Numbered from the stretch's first letter, positions 1-7,056 are shown. The stretch is 11,620 bases of DNA from an uncultured Bacteroidota bacterium (GCA_913056475.1 CAJXMS010000047.1:1-11620), one strand, 5' to 3'. Notes: a model not told the origin generated them from the sequence alone. Numbers and translations are program-made.

Positions 1-1
1 T

Positions 2-247
2 AAGAAAACCCTGGACGTATACGTGCAGGTACTCAACCTGCTCAATACCCAAAACGTAACCGATGTTTATGCCTTTACGGGCACAGCAGACGACGATGGT
101 TTCCTCAGCTCGCCCATCGGACAAACCGTATTGCAAGGACAGCTCAGCGAGCAAGCCTTCGTGGACCTCTATAATCGCCGAATGGTAAACCCCTTTAATT
201 ACTCCCTGCCACGCCGTGTGCGGCTAGGGGTATCGTATAACTTTTAA
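2..247 (+). CDS. TonB-dependent receptor, C-terminal fragment (5' end outside window)
   Basis: An open frame runs in from the left edge without a start, giving 81 residues before the stop. It begins KKTLDVYVQVLNLLNTQNV, the usual 'vqVlNLLNtqNv' strand near the end of Bacteroidota TonB-dependent receptors, and finishes RRVRLGVSYNF, a terminal beta-strand with a final Phe as expected for an outer-membrane barrel recognised by BAM. The in-frame GTG at 23 is only an internal Val codon. Family knowledge: these receptors form a 22-strand barrel with a plug, powered by TonB-ExbBD, and import or handle large ligands at the surface. The next gene starts 27 bases on with no promoter box visible between, so it probably leads a three-gene operon with the secreted protein and the PorV-like protein. 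The substrate cannot be inferred from this fragment. Confidence 0.85.
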   Translation, partial: KKTLDVYVQVLNLLNTQNVTDVYAFTGTADDDGFLSSPIGQTVLQGQLSEQAFVDLYNRRMVNPFNYSLPRRVRLGVSYNF

Positions 248-274
248 GAATAGAACCCTGTTAATAACCCGATT

Positions 275-3200
275 ATGATGATGAAGCGCACATTTGGAAT
301 ACTCTTGGCCTTTTTCCTGGCCACTGGTGTTCAGGCTGCAGAGCCCGATAGCTCCCATTACAATAAGAATAAGCGTGCCTTAAAAACCCTGGCCGAAGGC
401 TGTGCCCCAGCCACCGCCCAGACGGACCTCAATATCAATAATGTTCGGGCCCGAATCCTGGGAGGAGGTGATATGTGGTGGGACCTGAACCGCGCTCAGT
501 ACGAAGTGCCCAAGGGCAGTAACAAACACTCCATGTTTGCCGGAGCCCTCTGGCTGGGCGGTATCGACGAGGCGGGTCAGCTCAAACTGGCGGCCATGAC
601 CTACCGCGGAAGCGGGGGGGATTACTGGACAGGCCCCTTGGATGACCAAGCCTCTGTGACCGAATCCGTGTGCCAGGATTATGACCGCCACTGGGTGGTG
701 TATCGCGATGAGGTGGAAACCCACAAAGAATGGATAGAGTGTAAAGAAGATCCCAACTGCGATCCCGCGCAACGTTTCCCTGGCTACGCCGGGAATATCC
801 CCCAGTCTATCCAAGAATGGCCGGGCAACGGGGTAGATGGCAACCTGCCCACCATGCTGGCCCCCTACACCGAGTCCGATTCCAACGGTATCCCCGGGCT
901 TTACGATTACGAATGGGACTATCCCGCCTACGACTTTTCCCGTTCCGCCGACTGCCAGGCCAAAGAAAATGACTTCCTCTACGGCGACCAGACCATCTGG
1001 TGGGTGTATAACGACAAGGGAAATATCCACACCGAGTCCGGTGCTTCCGCTCTGGGTTTTGAAATACGCGCCCAGGCCTTTGCCTTTACCTCCAACGACG
1101 AGGTAAACAACATGACTTTTAACAACTACCGCATTCTTAACAAGTCCAGCTTTCGCTTAAGTGATACCTACTTTGGTACCTGGTTTGACCCCGACATTGG
1201 CAACTTTGAGGACGATGTAATCGGTTCCGACATTGCCCGGGGCTTAGGGTACGCATACAACGGCGACCTCAATGATGAGGGCGCACTGGGGTATGGTTTG
1301 AATCCGCCCGCCATCGGCTTTGACTTTTTTCAGGGGCCTTTTGCCGACTACTTCAATGGCCTGGACGACGATCGTGACGGCTGCGTTGACGGAGTGCGCA
1401 TTAATGGGGTTTGCCAGCCAGAAGACCCCACTATCGGACGTAATGAGCGGATCATAATGTCTGGCTTTATGTATTACAATAACGGTGGCGTGGGGAACCC
1501 CGTAAGCGGGACTACCGATCCCAGCACCGCCGAAGAGTTTTACCGCTTATTGCGGAGTATCTGGAAAGATGGGCGGCCGCTGGTGATCGAAAATCCTTCC
1601 GGACAGGCCCAAACCGGAAATGGCGATGGCTACGTATTGAACCCCGCCGGCTTTGAAACGACCCGCTATGCTTACCCGGGCGATACCTACGATACTACCG
1701 GGGCCTACGAACCCTCCGAGGAACTCCCCAACGGGGGCTGGTACGAAAACCCCGATAATGCCATGGATAAAAGGGGCCTCCACTCTGCTGGACCCTTCTC
1801 CCTGGCGCCAGGAGCGCTTAACTTTATCACGACCGGAACCGTTTGGGCGCGCAATTTTGGCTCAAGTGACCTCTTCGCCTCGGTAAACGATGTGATCATC
1901 GCCGACGACAAGGCACAGCAGCTTTTTGACAATTGCTTCCAGGTGCTGGACGGGCCCAATGCCCCCAACGTGGAATTCATCGAACTGGATAAAAAACTGG
2001 TACTCAACTTTACCAATCCTTACGATGAGAATGTCATCGGCTACGAGCAAGAAGATCCTCAAATTGTGCCCAACCCCAACTGGTCGCCCCAGCAGATTGA
2101 TAGCGCCCGGGAAGCCGGCTATTTCAGCTACCGCTTTGAGGGTTTCCAAATATTCCAGGTATCCGGGCCGGACGTAGGCGTGGACGAGCTTTACGATCCT
2201 TCGCAAAGCCGCCTCATTGCTCAGAGCGACTTGAAAAACGATGTGGAGCAACTGGTGAACTACACCGAATCGCCCGACCTGCTCGGCAATCCGCTTACCC
2301 CGATGGATATGACCCTTAGAACCAATAATAGTGGCGTGGAAGTAAGCTATGAAATTACTCAAGACGCCTTTGCTACCGGGGACGAGCTAACCCTTATCAA
2401 TAATAAGGCCTACTACTTCTATGTCATTGCCTACGCCCAGAATGATTTTATCACCTTTAATCCGGGCAGCCCCCAGCCCAACGCCCAGAAACAACCCTAC
2501 CTGGCGGGACGGCGGAATATTGGTAACAACTCCAAGCCTTACGTGGCCATTCCCACCAAAGTACAAAACCGGCGTAACGGCACCCAGCTTAATACCGATT
2601 GGGGCGATCGCGTGGCCATCACCCGCCTTAACGGCCAGGGCAACGGCAGCGCCTTCCTGCGTATAGCTCAAGAGTCCAACGATCAAATCGTGGCCAATTT
2701 CTTCCAAACAGAACTGAAATACCTCGCGGATCATGCCCCCGTGGACGTGAAAGTCACCGACCCCTTTGAAGTAAGGGACGGGAGCTATCGCCTTGAATTT
2801 TCCGGCACCGGAGATAATGACGTTTGGAAGCTCTACGATGAGGAGGGCAACTTTATTGACAGTCTTCGCCGGGACCTCACCTACCAAGGGGAGCAAATCA
2901 TTCAAGATTACGGCTTCTCCATCAGCGTCCGTAATCCCGTCTCGCCCGGCTTCGAAAAGCCTACCGCCACCAACAACGGCATAATCGGCGCCGAGCGCAT
3001 TTTTGATGATCCCAATAAAGAATGGCTTACGGGCGTACCCGACAATGACTCGGAAAGCCCCCTCAATTGGATCTTGGCCGGTATAAGTAACGTTCGGGAT
3101 GGCGATAATACCCCAACCGTTTATTACAACGACTATGGCTCCGGCAGCGACAACAACCCCGACCCACAGGGCGCCTTTGAAAATATCCTGGGCGGAACCT

Positions 3201-4369
3201 GGGCCCCCGTAGCGCTGGCAAGCAATGTGCCCGCCCGTAACCAGGGCGGAGGAGATGATAGCCCTGGTTTTCCGCTACGTGACCCGGTTTCCAAATCCAT
3301 CGCGCCTTTCTTCCCCCTTTCCGAAATGCCCAATATCAACGTGGTTTACACCTCTGATCCCAGCAAATGGAGCCGTGTCCCGGTGCTGGAAATGGGCAAT
3401 ATACCGGCTACTACCGAAGGAAATGCAGAACTGTTTAACCTGCGGGACGATGTCTCTATGCGCAAGCAGGGCAACCGGCTGGTGCCAGACAGCACCCTAC
3501 CCCGTGGCTGGAGTTACTTCCCGGGCTACGCGGTTAACGTGGAAACCGGTCGCCGCTTGAACCTTGTCATGGGCGAGAACAGTTGGCTCAAAAGCGAGAA
3601 TGGTGATGATATGCTTTACAATCCCAGCGCCAATCTTACCCAGAAACTGGGCAGCCCGGCCTTAGGTGGTATGCACGTACTGTATGTGCTGGCGGATTCC
3701 GCTGAGTTCCGGGTAGGCAACTCCCTAGAATTTGTGGATTTAACTTATCAGGGAGACGCCATCGAAGATTACCCCATCAAAGGGCAAATCGAAGATATGG
3801 GGAACGCTTCCAATCGGCGCCTCGTGTGGGGCGGTATGACCTGGTGCACCATCGGTTTGCTTACTGATGAGCAATTTGAATATCAGCGCTATGCCGACAT
3901 CCCCACTAAGACCACGGTACGGCTGCGCGTTCAAAGTCCTTACCAGCAAACCAGCCCTGCCTTGAACTCGATCAATGAGGGGAACCCCACCTATTCCTTT
4001 GATTTAGAAGGCTTCGCAGCAGATACCAGCAACCGTGAGTTGGCCAACGATGCGCTGGACCTGATCCGGGCGGTACCCAACCCTTATTACGGTTCCTCTC
4101 GATATGAAGACTCCCAGCTGGATAATATCGTTAAGATCACCAACCTTCCCCAGGAGTGTACCATCAACATTTTTATGACCAATGGTACCCGGGTAAGAAC
4201 CATTCGCAAGGATAATCAACAGACCTACGTCGAATGGGATCTTAAGAACGACTTCAATGTGCCCATCGCCAGCGGTGTTTACATCATTCATATCGACGCT
4301 GGAGATATTGGTGAAAAAGTGATCAAGTGGGTGGGTAGTATCCGACCGGCTGACCTCAACGCATTTTAA
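275..4369 (+). CDS. Large secreted surface protein with T9SS-like C-terminal domain (uncharacterised Bacteroidota family)
   Basis: This 1364-residue protein has a signal peptide (MMMKR, hydrophobic core at residues 6-18, cleavage probably after VQA-21 or A-22). The start has three consecutive ATGs (275, 278, 281). An N-terminal module (about residues 60-125) carries GGDMWWDL, YEVPKG and ALWLGGID...LAAMTYR. A second block near 240-320 (IWWVYND, FEIRAQAFAF, NNYRILN, DTYFGTWFDPDIGNF) follows. Asp-rich NGLDDDRDGCVDG (361-373) resembles EF-hand-like calcium loops. The last 100 residues (1263-1364) begin RAVPNPYYG, continue through VKITNLP, CTINIFMTNGTRVRTI, WDLKN and IASGVYIIHI, and end KWVGSIRPADLNAF. 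That is the layout of a T9SS type A sorting domain (PNP, then metaphor-like beta strands, then SGVY) with an extra tail. From memory, such proteins are common in Bacteroidota next to PorV-like genes, with no known function. No catalytic motif is seen. It is probably exported by Sec, then T9SS, to the cell surface. A TonB receptor precedes it and a PorV-family gene follows after 21 bases. Confidence 0.85.
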   Translation: MMMKRTFGILLAFFLATGVQAAEPDSSHYNKNKRALKTLAEGCAPATAQTDLNINNVRARILGGGDMWWDLNRAQYEVPKGSNKHSMFAGALWLGGIDEAGQLKLAAMTYRGSGGDYWTGPLDDQASVTESVCQDYDRHWVVYRDEVETHKEWIECKEDPNCDPAQRFPGYAGNIPQSIQEWPGNGVDGNLPTMLAPYTESDSNGIPGLYDYEWDYPAYDFSRSADCQAKENDFLYGDQTIWWVYNDKGNIHTESGASALGFEIRAQAFAFTSNDEVNNMTFNNYRILNKSSFRLSDTYFGTWFDPDIGNFEDDVIGSDIARGLGYAYNGDLNDEGALGYGLNPPAIGFDFFQGPFADYFNGLDDDRDGCVDGVRINGVCQPEDPTIGRNERIIMSGFMYYNNGGVGNPVSGTTDPSTAEEFYRLLRSIWKDGRPLVIENPSGQAQTGNGDGYVLNPAGFETTRYAYPGDTYDTTGAYEPSEELPNGGWYENPDNAMDKRGLHSAGPFSLAPGALNFITTGTVWARNFGSSDLFASVNDVIIADDKAQQLFDNCFQVLDGPNAPNVEFIELDKKLVLNFTNPYDENVIGYEQEDPQIVPNPNWSPQQIDSAREAGYFSYRFEGFQIFQVSGPDVGVDELYDPSQSRLIAQSDLKNDVEQLVNYTESPDLLGNPLTPMDMTLRTNNSGVEVSYEITQDAFATGDELTLINNKAYYFYVIAYAQNDFITFNPGSPQPNAQKQPYLAGRRNIGNNSKPYVAIPTKVQNRRNGTQLNTDWGDRVAITRLNGQGNGSAFLRIAQESNDQIVANFFQTELKYLADHAPVDVKVTDPFEVRDGSYRLEFSGTGDNDVWKLYDEEGNFIDSLRRDLTYQGEQIIQDYGFSISVRNPVSPGFEKPTATNNGIIGAERIFDDPNKEWLTGVPDNDSESPLNWILAGISNVRDGDNTPTVYYNDYGSGSDNNPDPQGAFENILGGTWAPVALASNVPARNQGGGDDSPGFPLRDPVSKSIAPFFPLSEMPNINVVYTSDPSKWSRVPVLEMGNIPATTEGNAELFNLRDDVSMRKQGNRLVPDSTLPRGWSYFPGYAVNVETGRRLNLVMGENSWLKSENGDDMLYNPSANLTQKLGSPALGGMHVLYVLADSAEFRVGNSLEFVDLTYQGDAIEDYPIKGQIEDMGNASNRRLVWGGMTWCTIGLLTDEQFEYQRYADIPTKTTVRLRVQSPYQQTSPALNSINEGNPTYSFDLEGFAADTSNRELANDALDLIRAVPNPYYGSSRYEDSQLDNIVKITNLPQECTINIFMTNGTRVRTIRKDNQQTYVEWDLKNDFNVPIASGVYIIHIDAGDIGEKVIKWVGSIRPADLNAF

Positions 4370-4390
4370 AAATAAAAACCCTCTCTTATC

Positions 4391-5431
4391 ATGAAATGCA
4401 TGTCTAAAATATTGCTCCCCCTCGCGGCCCTCCTCTGGATGGGATCCGCCCAGGCAGGTAACCCCCAACGGGTGGGCTCTGCCGGAGCCCCCGAGTTGCT
4501 TATCAACCCCTGGGCCCGTTCCACCGGCTGGGGCTCGGTAAACCTGGCCGGGGTAAGCGGAGTCGATGCCACTTACCTCAATATAGCAGGGATTACCTCC
4601 ACCGATAACCTGGACGTAGGTTTTACCAATACCCAATGGCTTATTGGGGCCGGTATCACCATAAACTCCGCCGCCCTTACCAAAACGGTGGGGTCCAACG
4701 GGGTGCTTTCCGGCAGCATTACTTCCTTTAACTACGGGGAGTTTATCCGCACCAACGAACAGAACCCCGAAGGGGGAATCGGCACCGTAAGCCCCAATAC
4801 CTCTATCATCCGGGCGGGCTACGCTCAGAAGTTTACCGAGTCTATTCGCGGTGGGGTCAACATCAAGCTCTACAGCACCAATATCGTGGATATGCGGGTC
4901 ACCACGGCGGTGGTGGACGCCGGTGTGCAGTACGTCGCTGGAGATGAAGATCAGGTCAAGTTTGGTTTTACCCTGCGCAATGTGGGGCCCTCCGCCCAGT
5001 ATCGGGGCGACGGGCAGTCTTTAACCCTACCCGTTCCCCAGGGGGGATACGCGCAAGCCTTTAATGAACGCTCCGCCGCCTTCGAAGTGCCCGCAACGCT
5101 TGGCATTGGTGCGAGCTATGACTTTAACTTTTCCGATCAACAGCTCACCCTGGCCGGCTCCTTTATCTCCAACTCCTTCGAAACAGATCGCTATACCGCC
5201 GGTGCCCAGTATTCGCTCAAGAATTTCCTGCAGCTCCGTGCCGGCTATACCTTCTTTAATACCCAAGGGCAGGTGGAGAGCAACACTGTCTTCTCCGGGC
5301 TGAGCGCCGGTATGTCTCTGGATGTTCCCCTGGGTGAAGACAAAGACAAATCCTTCACTTTGGACTATTCTTACCAGACTACCAAAGCCTTCGATGGCGT
5401 CCATTCCATTGGCGTAGCCATCAAGATTTAA
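4391..5431 (+). CDS. PorV/PorQ-family outer-membrane protein
   Basis: This 346-residue protein has a signal peptide (MSKILLPLAALLWMGSAQA, cleavage after residue 22) and then a beta-rich barrel. Residues 31-68 (AGAPELLINPWARSTGWG, then NLAGVSGVDATYLNIAGI) match the N-terminal signature of the PorV/PorQ (UPF0164-like) family, in which a 'LLIxPxARxxGxG' segment is followed by 'DAxYxNxAG'. The end, VHSIGVAIKI, suits a final barrel strand. Family knowledge: PorV is a FadL-like 14-strand barrel that takes T9SS cargo from the SprA/Sov translocon by binding its C-terminal domain and delivers it to the attachment complex; PorQ is a related component. The 21-base gap from the large T9SS-like protein suggests a dedicated carrier or anchor for that cargo. 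This is inference; it may not be the cell's general PorV. The start could be ATG 4391 or the in-frame ATG 4400 (MSKILL); both leave the signal peptide intact. Confidence 0.85.
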   Translation: MKCMSKILLPLAALLWMGSAQAGNPQRVGSAGAPELLINPWARSTGWGSVNLAGVSGVDATYLNIAGITSTDNLDVGFTNTQWLIGAGITINSAALTKTVGSNGVLSGSITSFNYGEFIRTNEQNPEGGIGTVSPNTSIIRAGYAQKFTESIRGGVNIKLYSTNIVDMRVTTAVVDAGVQYVAGDEDQVKFGFTLRNVGPSAQYRGDGQSLTLPVPQGGYAQAFNERSAAFEVPATLGIGASYDFNFSDQQLTLAGSFISNSFETDRYTAGAQYSLKNFLQLRAGYTFFNTQGQVESNTVFSGLSAGMSLDVPLGEDKDKSFTLDYSYQTTKAFDGVHSIGVAIKI

Positions 5432-5443
5432 GGGGCTCCCCCG

Positions 5444-5458
5444 GGGCCTTCCCGGCCC
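5444..5458 (+). other. GC-rich hairpin after the PorV-like gene
   Basis: GGGCC (5444-5448), loop TTCCC, GGCCC (5454-5458) form a 5-bp stem starting 12 bases after the stop codon of the PorV-like gene. No U-tract follows directly (GCTTTCC), so it is more likely a 3'-end stabilising or pausing hairpin than a complete terminator. A proper terminator lies 32 bases downstream. The stem is short and the region is GC-rich, so chance is possible. Confidence 0.3.
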
Positions 5459-5475
5459 GCTTTCCAGATTAATTG

Positions 5476-5483
5476 TAATTTTG
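5476..5483 (+). promoter_or_regulatory. Probable greA promoter, Bacteroidota -7 box
   Basis: TAATTTTG matches the Bacteroidota sigma-factor -7 consensus TAnnTTTG at every fixed position and sits in an AT-rich island of an otherwise GC-rich intergenic region. The expected -33 TTG about 20 bases upstream is absent (TTCCC lies there), which weakens the call. Transcription would begin near 5488-5491, at the first base of the terminator-like hairpin, giving greA a leader of about 55 bases. Confidence 0.55.
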
Positions 5484-5489
5484 CTTACC

Positions 5490-5523
5490 AGAAAAAGGCC
5501 TCTCGCAGGTCTTTTTCTTTTTT
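5490..5523 (+). terminator. Intrinsic terminator between the secretion operon and greA
   Basis: AGAAAAAGGCCT (5490-5501), loop CTCGC (5502-5506) and AGGTCTTTTTCT (5507-5518) form a 12-bp stem with a single G-T wobble, followed by TTTTTA (5519-5524). This is a textbook Rho-independent terminator for the upstream three-gene operon. The A-rich left arm and T-rich right arm make it partly effective on the opposite strand too. Because the greA promoter box lies just upstream, greA transcripts also carry the hairpin at their 5' end. Confidence 0.8.
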
Positions 5524-5543
5524 ATTAAGAAAAAGCCGCCATT

Positions 5544-6017
5544 ATGGGACATAGCTATTATACCCCCGAAGGATACGATAAATTAAAGAAAGAGCTCGAG
5601 CACATGAAAAGTGTCGAGCGGCCCCGTATTTCTCAGCAAATTGCCGAAGCACGCGATAAAGGAGACCTCTCCGAAAACGCGGAGTACGACGCAGCCAAAG
5701 AGGCCCAGGGCATGCTGGAAATGAAAATAAGCAAGCTGGAAGAAACCATGGCCAATGCCCGGGTACTGGATAGCTCTCAGGTCGACACTTCTTCCGTCAT
5801 GGTCCTCTCTACCGTTACCATCAAAAATCAGAAAAACGGGCAAACCATGAAATACCAGCTCGTAAGCGAGTCTGAGGCCGACCTCAAAAAAGGCAAGATC
5901 TCCGTGAGCTCGCCCATCGGCAAAGGCCTTATCGGCAAAGCCGTAGGGGAAGTAGCGGAAATAGACACCCCCGCCGGAAAAATGAATTTTGAAATCATGG
6001 ATATCTCCATGGAATAA
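5544..6017 (+). CDS. greA: Transcription elongation factor GreA
   Basis: This 157-residue protein matches GreA in length and layout. The N-terminal antiparallel coiled coil (about 8-75) starts YYTPEGYDKLKKELEHMK. Its tip, ARDKGDLSENAEYDAAKEAQ, contains D41 and E44, the acidic pair that enters the RNA polymerase secondary channel and positions the catalytic Mg2+ for cleavage of backtracked RNA; the numbering equals that of E. coli GreA. The C-terminal FKBP-like domain (about 80-157) has the conserved SPIGKGLIGKAVGE segment. GreA rescues arrested RNA polymerase in the cytoplasm. It is probably transcribed from the box at 5476-5483, with the HIT gene 8 bases downstream as operon partner. The leader hairpin could attenuate it. 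The acidic tip and the absence of the GreB basic-patch expansion favour GreA over GreB. Confidence 0.97.
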   Translation: MGHSYYTPEGYDKLKKELEHMKSVERPRISQQIAEARDKGDLSENAEYDAAKEAQGMLEMKISKLEETMANARVLDSSQVDTSSVMVLSTVTIKNQKNGQTMKYQLVSESEADLKKGKISVSSPIGKGLIGKAVGEVAEIDTPAGKMNFEIMDISME

Positions 6018-6025
6018 ACCCGCTT

Positions 6026-6436
6026 ATGGCTTCCATTTTTAGCAAGATCATCGCTGGCGAGCTGCCTGCCCATAAGGTGGCAGAAACGAATCGAGCGGTA
6101 GCTTTTCTGGATATTAACCCGCTGCACGAAGGCCACTTGCTGGTAGTTCCCAAGCAAGAGGTGGACAAGCTTTTTGACTTACCGGAAGAAGACTACCTCC
6201 ACCTTTGGCAAGTGGCACGCGCCATCGCCCGGGCCCAGGAAGAGGTTATAAGCTGCCAGCGGGTAGGCGTAGCGGTAGTAGGCCTGGAAGTACCCCACGC
6301 ACATATTCACCTCATTCCCATCCACGGGGTTCACGACATCGACTTTAGCCGCCCCAAATTAAGCTTCACCAGCGAGCAGCTGGCTGCCACCACCCAGCGT
6401 ATTCAGGCCCGCCTACCGGAGGTATTACGTCCTTAG
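6026..6436 (+). CDS. HIT (histidine triad) family nucleotide hydrolase/transferase
   Basis: This 136-residue protein of the HINT/HIT branch begins ASIFSKIIAGELPAHKVAET, the standard opening strand and helix. It continues through AFLDINPLHEGHLLVVPK and carries the triad VPHAHIHLIPI with H91, H93 and H95, of which the central His of the triad is normally the catalytic nucleophile that forms the nucleotidyl intermediate. The FSRPKLSFTSEQL segment after the triad is common in Bacteroidota members. HIT proteins hydrolyse phosphoramidates or dinucleotides such as AMP-lysine or Ap4A; the exact substrate cannot be read from sequence. It lies 8 bases behind greA and is very probably co-transcribed with it. 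Its stop codon is followed after 2 bases by a short hairpin repeat. Confidence 0.95.
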   Translation: MASIFSKIIAGELPAHKVAETNRAVAFLDINPLHEGHLLVVPKQEVDKLFDLPEEDYLHLWQVARAIARAQEEVISCQRVGVAVVGLEVPHAHIHLIPIHGVHDIDFSRPKLSFTSEQLAATTQRIQARLPEVLRP

Positions 6437-6438
6437 TC

Positions 6439-6462
6439 CTTTAGGCCTGCCGGCCAAATGTG
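6439..6462 (+). repeat. 3'-end hairpin element, copy 1 (after the HIT gene)
   Basis: CTTTA, GGCC, loop TGCC, GGCC, AAATGTG, starting 2 bases after the HIT stop codon in the 33-base gap before the ruvC stop. The GGCC arms pair and the outer TTT/AAA can extend the stem around a bulged A. A near-identical copy occurs at 9492-9517 on the opposite strand, again just after a stop codon. No U-tract follows, so it is not a standard intrinsic terminator. It could act as a 3'-end stability or processing element, or be a member of a dispersed palindromic repeat family. Confidence 0.55.
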
Positions 6463-6469
6463 ATACAAC

Positions 6470-7024
6470 CTAACCGAGGCGATCCGGATTTTTGCGGATA
6501 AACTGATCCCAGCTACCAGCCTTCCCCTTTGCGGCGCCCGGCATAGCAGATTGAAAATGATGACACAGGGCCACGCCTAAAGCATCGCTTGCGTCCATAT
6601 AACGGTGGTCCAGCTCCACTTGTAGCGTGCGAGACAGCATGGCCGATACTTGCTCTTTACTGGCATTGCCATTGCCCGTTATACTTTGTTTGATTTTGCG
6701 GGGGGCGTATTCAGTTACGGGTATATCCCGGTACATAGCGGCAGCCATGATCACTCCTTGCGCCCGCCCCAGCTTAAGCATACTCTGCACGTTTTTGCCG
6801 AAAAAGGGAGCCTCCACCGCCATTTCGTCCGGTAAAAATTCCTTTACCAACGCCAGGCATCGTTCAAAAATGCGCTTGAGCTTCAGCGTGTGGCCTTCTT
6901 TGGGGCTTAAGCGCATCACGTCATAAGTCAGCAGGGTAGCCTGCTTACCTCTCGTACGGATAAGGGCGTAGCCCATGATATTCGTCCCCGGGTCTACGCC
7001 CAGGATGATCTTTTCCCCTTTCAT
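6470..7024 (-). CDS. ruvC: Holliday junction resolvase RuvC
   Basis: This 184-residue protein opens MKGEKIILGVDPGTNIMGYA, the conserved RuvC start with the first catalytic Asp at D11. AVEAPFFGKN supplies E71, and HRYMDASDALGVALCHH supplies D144 and D147, completing the four-acid RNase H-fold site that binds two Mg2+. GRAQGV and YAPRKIKQSITGNGNASKEQV are also family-typical. RuvC cuts Holliday junctions symmetrically with RuvAB in recombinational repair. ATG 7024 is chosen because family members begin just before 'iLGiDPGt'; an in-frame ATG at 7066 would add 14 residues and overlap the divergent glycosyltransferase start. ruvA and ruvB are not adjacent. The end, FIRKNPDRLG, resembles the tail of other Bacteroidota RuvC proteins. 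It is convergent with the HIT gene (33-base gap). Confidence 0.97.
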   Translation of the reverse strand: MKGEKIILGVDPGTNIMGYALIRTRGKQATLLTYDVMRLSPKEGHTLKLKRIFERCLALVKEFLPDEMAVEAPFFGKNVQSMLKLGRAQGVIMAAAMYRDIPVTEYAPRKIKQSITGNGNASKEQVSAMLSRTLQVELDHRYMDASDALGVALCHHFQSAMPGAAKGKAGSWDQFIRKNPDRLG

Positions 7025-7031
7025 ACCGTCG

Positions 7032-7038
7032 CAAATTA
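7032..7038 (-). promoter_or_regulatory. Possible ruvC -7 box (weak)
   Basis: On the minus strand TAATTTG lies 7 bases before ATG 7024 within the 32-base divergent gap. It is one base shorter than TAnnTTTG and no -33 TTG is seen, so it is only suggestive. If used, the ruvC mRNA would have almost no leader. Confidence 0.25.
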
Positions 7039-7043
7039 TGCAA

Positions 7044-7051
7044 TACTTTTG
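7044..7051 (+). promoter_or_regulatory. Probable glycosyltransferase promoter, -7 box
   Basis: TACTTTTG fits TAnnTTTG exactly and lies in the short AT-rich gap between divergent start codons, ending 5 bases before ATG 7057. Initiation is expected about 5-8 bases downstream of the box, so the mRNA would be leaderless or nearly so from ATG 7057. No -33 TTG is present; that region falls on the ruvC start codon. Confidence 0.5.
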
Positions 7052-7056
7052 ACCAG

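Noticed and set aside
1862..2362. Minus-strand open frame of 166 residues, and a similar one at 2387-2905
   Set aside because: Both are antisense shadows within the large secreted protein. Their products look like mirrored coding sequence with no family match I can recognise.
4004..4636. 210-residue minus-strand open frame spanning the junction of the large secreted protein and the PorV-like gene
   Set aside because: Both overlapped genes are well supported. The antisense product has no signal, domain or start context.
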